Below, piece after piece: positions 61,800-64,000 of a stretch of 64,000 nt of DNA; position 1 is the stretch's first letter; every line of letters starts with the position of its first letter. The stretch lies in assembly GCA_944325525.1 (NCBI GenBank), contig CALVAK010000002.1:62001-126000 (forward strand), in the 5' to 3' direction. Both the position numbers and the translations under genes were made by a program. The DNA is from Candidatus Gastranaerophilales bacterium. GTDB taxonomy: Bacteria; Cyanobacteriota; Vampirovibrionia; Gastranaerophilales; Gastranaerophilaceae. Under the pieces are notes generated by a model. The model searched no databases, was not told the origin of the DNA, and saw only the letters and a list, made by a program, of their open reading frames with translations.

Positions 61800-62603
61800 A
61801 CTCATTTGCTCAGATTTTTCTGCTGTTTTTTTGACAGTTTCATACAAAATATCTGAAATATTACTTTCGGTGAGTACTTTGTTCCCTTCAGCTGTTGTTC
61901 CTCCGGGAGTCGTTACAGCAGCAATCAATTCTTCTGGTGTAGTGTTTGTTTCCATTATCATTTTTGCTGCACCCAGTGCGGTTTGGGCTGATAATAGCAA
62001 GGATGTTGTATAATCTAAACCGAGTTTTTCCCCTGCTTTTGCAATGTTATCTATTATATAATAATAAAAAGCGGGACCGGAACCTGAAACACCTGTAATT
62101 GCGTTAATATCTTTTTCTTCGCAAATAATAACCTTCCCAACTTTAGAAAATATTTCTTTGACTAAATTAATGTCTTCTTCAGATGCACATTTGTTTTTGC
62201 ATATAGCACTCATGCCTGAACTTAAAAGAGCCGGCGTATTTGGCATAACTCTTATAATTTTTTTATCATTGCCGAGTATTTTTTCAATTTTTTCGAATGT
62301 AACTCCAGCCGCTATCGATATAATTAACTGATTTTTATTTATATCGTCTTTTATTGAATTTAATACATCAGCAACTGCAAAAGGCTTTGTAGCAATTAGT
62401 ATTATATCTTTATTTTTGATTATTTCTTTTGTATCTTGAGATACAGTTATATTAAATTCTTTTTTAACGCTACAGGCAGTATTTACATTTACTTCAGCTG
62501 CATAAATTTCGTCAGATTTAAAGGTCTCAGAATTAATTAACCCTTTTATTATTGCCCCGGCCATTTTCCCTGCACCTATAAAAGCAATTTTTTTATTATT
62601 CAT
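61788..62603 (-). CDS. proC: Pyrroline-5-carboxylate reductase
   Basis: The 271-residue enzyme makes the last step of proline synthesis. It has the NAD(P)-binding IAFIGAGKMAGAIIKG (5-20), RVMPNTPALL (about 118-127), and the ProC signature region SGSGPAFYYYIIDNIA plus PGGTTAEGNKVL near the C-terminus. Length is typical. Its stop overlaps the end of the Fic fragment by 12 bases. Confidence 0.96.
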   Translation of the reverse strand: MNNKKIAFIGAGKMAGAIIKGLINSETFKSDEIYAAEVNVNTACSVKKEFNITVSQDTKEIIKNKDIILIATKPFAVADVLNSIKDDINKNQLIISIAAGVTFEKIEKILGNDKKIIRVMPNTPALLSSGMSAICKNKCASEEDINLVKEIFSKVGKVIICEEKDINAITGVSGSGPAFYYYIIDNIAKAGEKLGLDYTTSLLLSAQTALGAAKMIMETNTTPEELIAAVTTPGGTTAEGNKVLTESNISDILYETVKKTAEKSEQMSSIK

Positions 62604-62781
62604 AATAACCTCATTTCCTAAATATCTCAGCTAATTATCAAGATACAACATTATTGTATTAAGTCAATATTTTGAAGTATTAAATTATTAAATAAAATTG
62701 TGTATAATATTTTTGCATTCATTGGTCAAATATAGCAATAAATTAGTCTCAATTGTTTTAATAATTCAGGAGGTAAGTTTG
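62604..62781. other. Divergent promoter region
   Basis: Between proC and the papain-like gene. An extended -10, TGTGTATAAT (62699-62708), could drive the right-hand gene. Nothing else stands out. Confidence 0.4.
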
Positions 62782-63345
62782 TTGGTCTCATTTTGTGGTT
62801 TAAAAGAAAATATTGACTTAGGTCGCCACGTACTGCTTGATACTAGAAAAGCATATCCGTATGGATTTTTATCTAATTCAAGGTACTCAACATTCTCTGC
62901 AAAAATGAATCCTAAAATTGAGGAAATACTGGGTGAAAAGATTCTTAAAATGAGAGATATTGTTGATTTTGAAAAAAGAAAAGGTCATGACAGTTACGAG
63001 GCTGTCAAGTATGCTGTAGCTAAAACCGGTGCTGCCAATTGTGGAGAGCAAGCAATACTTTTAAGCGACCAAATGAATAATCAAGGTATTGCAAATAAAA
63101 TTGTTTCTATGGAGATATACCGTAAGAATTCAAGTTTTCCGAATAAAGGTCACACTTTTTGTTTAATTGGACTTGATAAAAATGCAAAATTAAGTGATCC
63201 AAGCACCTGGGGAAAAGATGCAGTTGCTGTTGACTTATGGTCAAATTCTGTAGAACAGGCTCAAAAAGCACTGAGGAACTTTTTTAAAATGTTTGGATAT
63301 GATAAGAAGAAAAATGACGTAAAATTTTTCAGCGTCTTTATCTAA
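62782..63345 (+). CDS. Papain/transglutaminase-like Cys-His-Asp protein with N-terminal SFCG motif
   Basis: I place the start at a TTG (62782-62784) because AGGAGG lies 8 bases before it; the frame is open for 28 codons further upstream, where the sequence is not protein-like. The 187-residue product has Cys87 in a NCGEQAILL motif, His124 in KGHTFCLIG and Asp151 in AVAVDLWS, the order and spacing of papain-like or transglutaminase-like hydrolases and deamidases used as toxins or effectors. The N-terminus starts VSFCGLKEN, the same SF-x-G pattern as two other unusual proteins. Target unknown. It overlaps the convergent partial gene by 4 bases. Confidence 0.6.
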   Translation: MVSFCGLKENIDLGRHVLLDTRKAYPYGFLSNSRYSTFSAKMNPKIEEILGEKILKMRDIVDFEKRKGHDSYEAVKYAVAKTGAANCGEQAILLSDQMNNQGIANKIVSMEIYRKNSSFPNKGHTFCLIGLDKNAKLSDPSTWGKDAVAVDLWSNSVEQAQKALRNFFKMFGYDKKKNDVKFFSVFI

Positions 63346-64000
63346 TCATCCTTTATGCTTTTTAATTCAACTTTTAAGTCTTTTTTATTTAAGTCACCTG
63401 TTAATTTCACTTTGAAAGCTTCAGTTTCTTCTTCAGTTGCTTCTATTGAAGGAATTAATCTTATTTTATTTTTATATGATTCAACCATATCTTCTGGTTT
63501 AAAAACAATCTTCATTATCACAGAAAGCGGAATAAACAATATTTTAACCTTTCTTTGTTGGGTTTTATTATATTTACCCCATAATTGTAAATTACCGTTT
63601 TCTTTTTTTATATCGTAGTCCCCTTCTATAAACATTGAAAGATATTTCTGTTTTGAATATATTTCAACATCATTGAGCTTATAATTAATAATATTAAAAC
63701 AACCATTTATATCAGACATTAAAGCTTTAGATTTTGATATATCAATATTTATAATGTCTGATATACGTATTTTTAACGGTTTTTTACTTTTTTTTGACCC
63801 TTTTATTATAAATTCCGTACTTCCTAATTTTGGCAAATAACCATTTTTAATTGAAAAACTTGCTTTAGCTTTTATATAGTTTAAATTATCCCTGGTTTCT
63901 GCTTTTAAAGTAGCATTAGCTTTACCCTGAATTTGTCCCGGTAAATTAAAAATCATATATGCAACTGAATTAGAATCAATATCCGAAGCTCTAAAATCTA
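63342..64000 (-). CDS. AsmA-like protein, C-terminal part (partial)
   Basis: The frame is open to the window edge; an internal ATG at 63956 is not taken as the start because the sequence upstream (DFRASDIDSNSVAY) stays open and protein-like. The visible about 219 residues read as beta-rich repeats (NLPGQIQGKANATLKAETR, NGYLPKLGSTEF) as in the C-terminus of AsmA/TamB-like or DUF748-like proteins that span the periplasm and help lipid or protein traffic to the outer membrane. The tail is charged (KVELKSIKDD). Family assignment is tentative. Confidence 0.6.
   Translation of the reverse strand, partial: DFRASDIDSNSVAYMIFNLPGQIQGKANATLKAETRDNLNYIKAKASFSIKNGYLPKLGSTEFIIKGSKKSKKPLKIRISDIINIDISKSKALMSDINGCFNIINYKLNDVEIYSKQKYLSMFIEGDYDIKKENGNLQLWGKYNKTQQRKVKILFIPLSVIMKIVFKPEDMVESYKNKIRLIPSIEATEEETEAFKVKLTGDLNKKDLKVELKSIKDD

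Noticed and set aside
62698..62781. 28-residue N-terminal extension of the papain-like protein
   Set aside because: It contains a promoter-like TATAAT and the AGGAGG that serves the TTG at 62782, so it is upstream regulatory DNA.
1..64000. CRISPR array, tRNA or rRNA genes
   Set aside because: No regularly spaced repeats were seen and no cloverleaf with a GGTTCGAATCC-type arm was noticed outside tmRNA. This was by eye; a covariance search would be decisive.

Overview
The window reads as chromosomal DNA of a very AT-rich Gram-negative bacterium. The best fit is a gut cyanobacterial relative of the Gastranaerophilales (Melainabacteria/Vampirovibrionia). Supporting signs are the cyanobacteria-like run rpsE-rpmD-rplO-secY-adk-map, a BFN/DUF151 protein, a short DprA-like protein, a one-piece tmRNA whose tag starts with the cyanobacteria-like ..NNVV.., outer-membrane proteins (porin, TolC), GH57 branching enzyme, and several large proteins of the kind I associate with that lineage. 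The lineage call is inference; no rRNA marker is present.

Layout. 1-2260 (minus): three tandem copies of a Cys-rich radical SAM protein, the last cut by the window edge. 2373-3951 (minus): a 444-residue membrane protein preceded by one or two tiny ORFs that share a 15-bp repeat. 3990-9688 (minus): rplI, a DUF1858 protein, BFN nuclease, map, adk, secY, rplO, rpmD, rpsE. 9878-13948 (minus): a dcw fragment murC-murB-ddl-ftsQ, directly upstream of rpsE. 14149-20642: dicarboxylate/amino-acid symporter, small Cys protein, pheT, CHASE2-adenylate cyclase. 20632-29953: recG, GT39-like and GT2 glycosyltransferases, TolC, a glutaminase-less GlmS-like isomerase and a RelA/SpoT-fold protein. 29955-35351 (minus): small membrane protein, TPR protein, porin, UDP-glucuronate decarboxylase and an MsbA-like ABC exporter. 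35509-43774: membrane-anchored glycogen synthase, two TPR-glycosyltransferase (GT9-like) fusions, RlmD-type rRNA methyltransferase. 43825-49714: RHH regulator, pcrA, DprA-like protein, FAD oxidoreductase, MnmD-like methyltransferase. 49940-57186: NarL-type regulator, a regulator with four tandem GntR winged helices, a 55-residue small protein, three tandem exported VWA proteins with near-identical promoters, a polytopic membrane protein and an IspD/TarI cytidylyltransferase. 57225-64000: GH57 branching enzyme, a kinase-like protein, tmRNA, a decayed Fic gene, proC, a papain/transglutaminase-like protein and a partial AsmA-like protein.

Functionally the window mixes core information processing (ribosomal proteins, Sec, adk, map, pheT, recG, pcrA, tmRNA, RlmD, MnmD), wall and envelope synthesis (murC, murB, ddl, ftsQ, GT-C, GT2, UXS, MsbA, TolC, porin) and glycogen metabolism (glgA and GH57 branching enzyme).

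The most interesting signal is a set of otherwise unrelated enzyme-like proteins that carry a short SF-x-G or SFG motif close to the N-terminus: a RelA/SpoT-fold synthetase, a kinase-like protein and a Cys-His-Asp papain-like protein. A related motif lies inside the 444-residue membrane protein. They look like a lineage-specific, commonly addressed protein set. Other notable points are several apparently leaderless genes with a 17-bp promoter spacer and a -10 box about 7 bases before ATG, the shared promoter of the VWA triplet, and the four-domain GntR protein.
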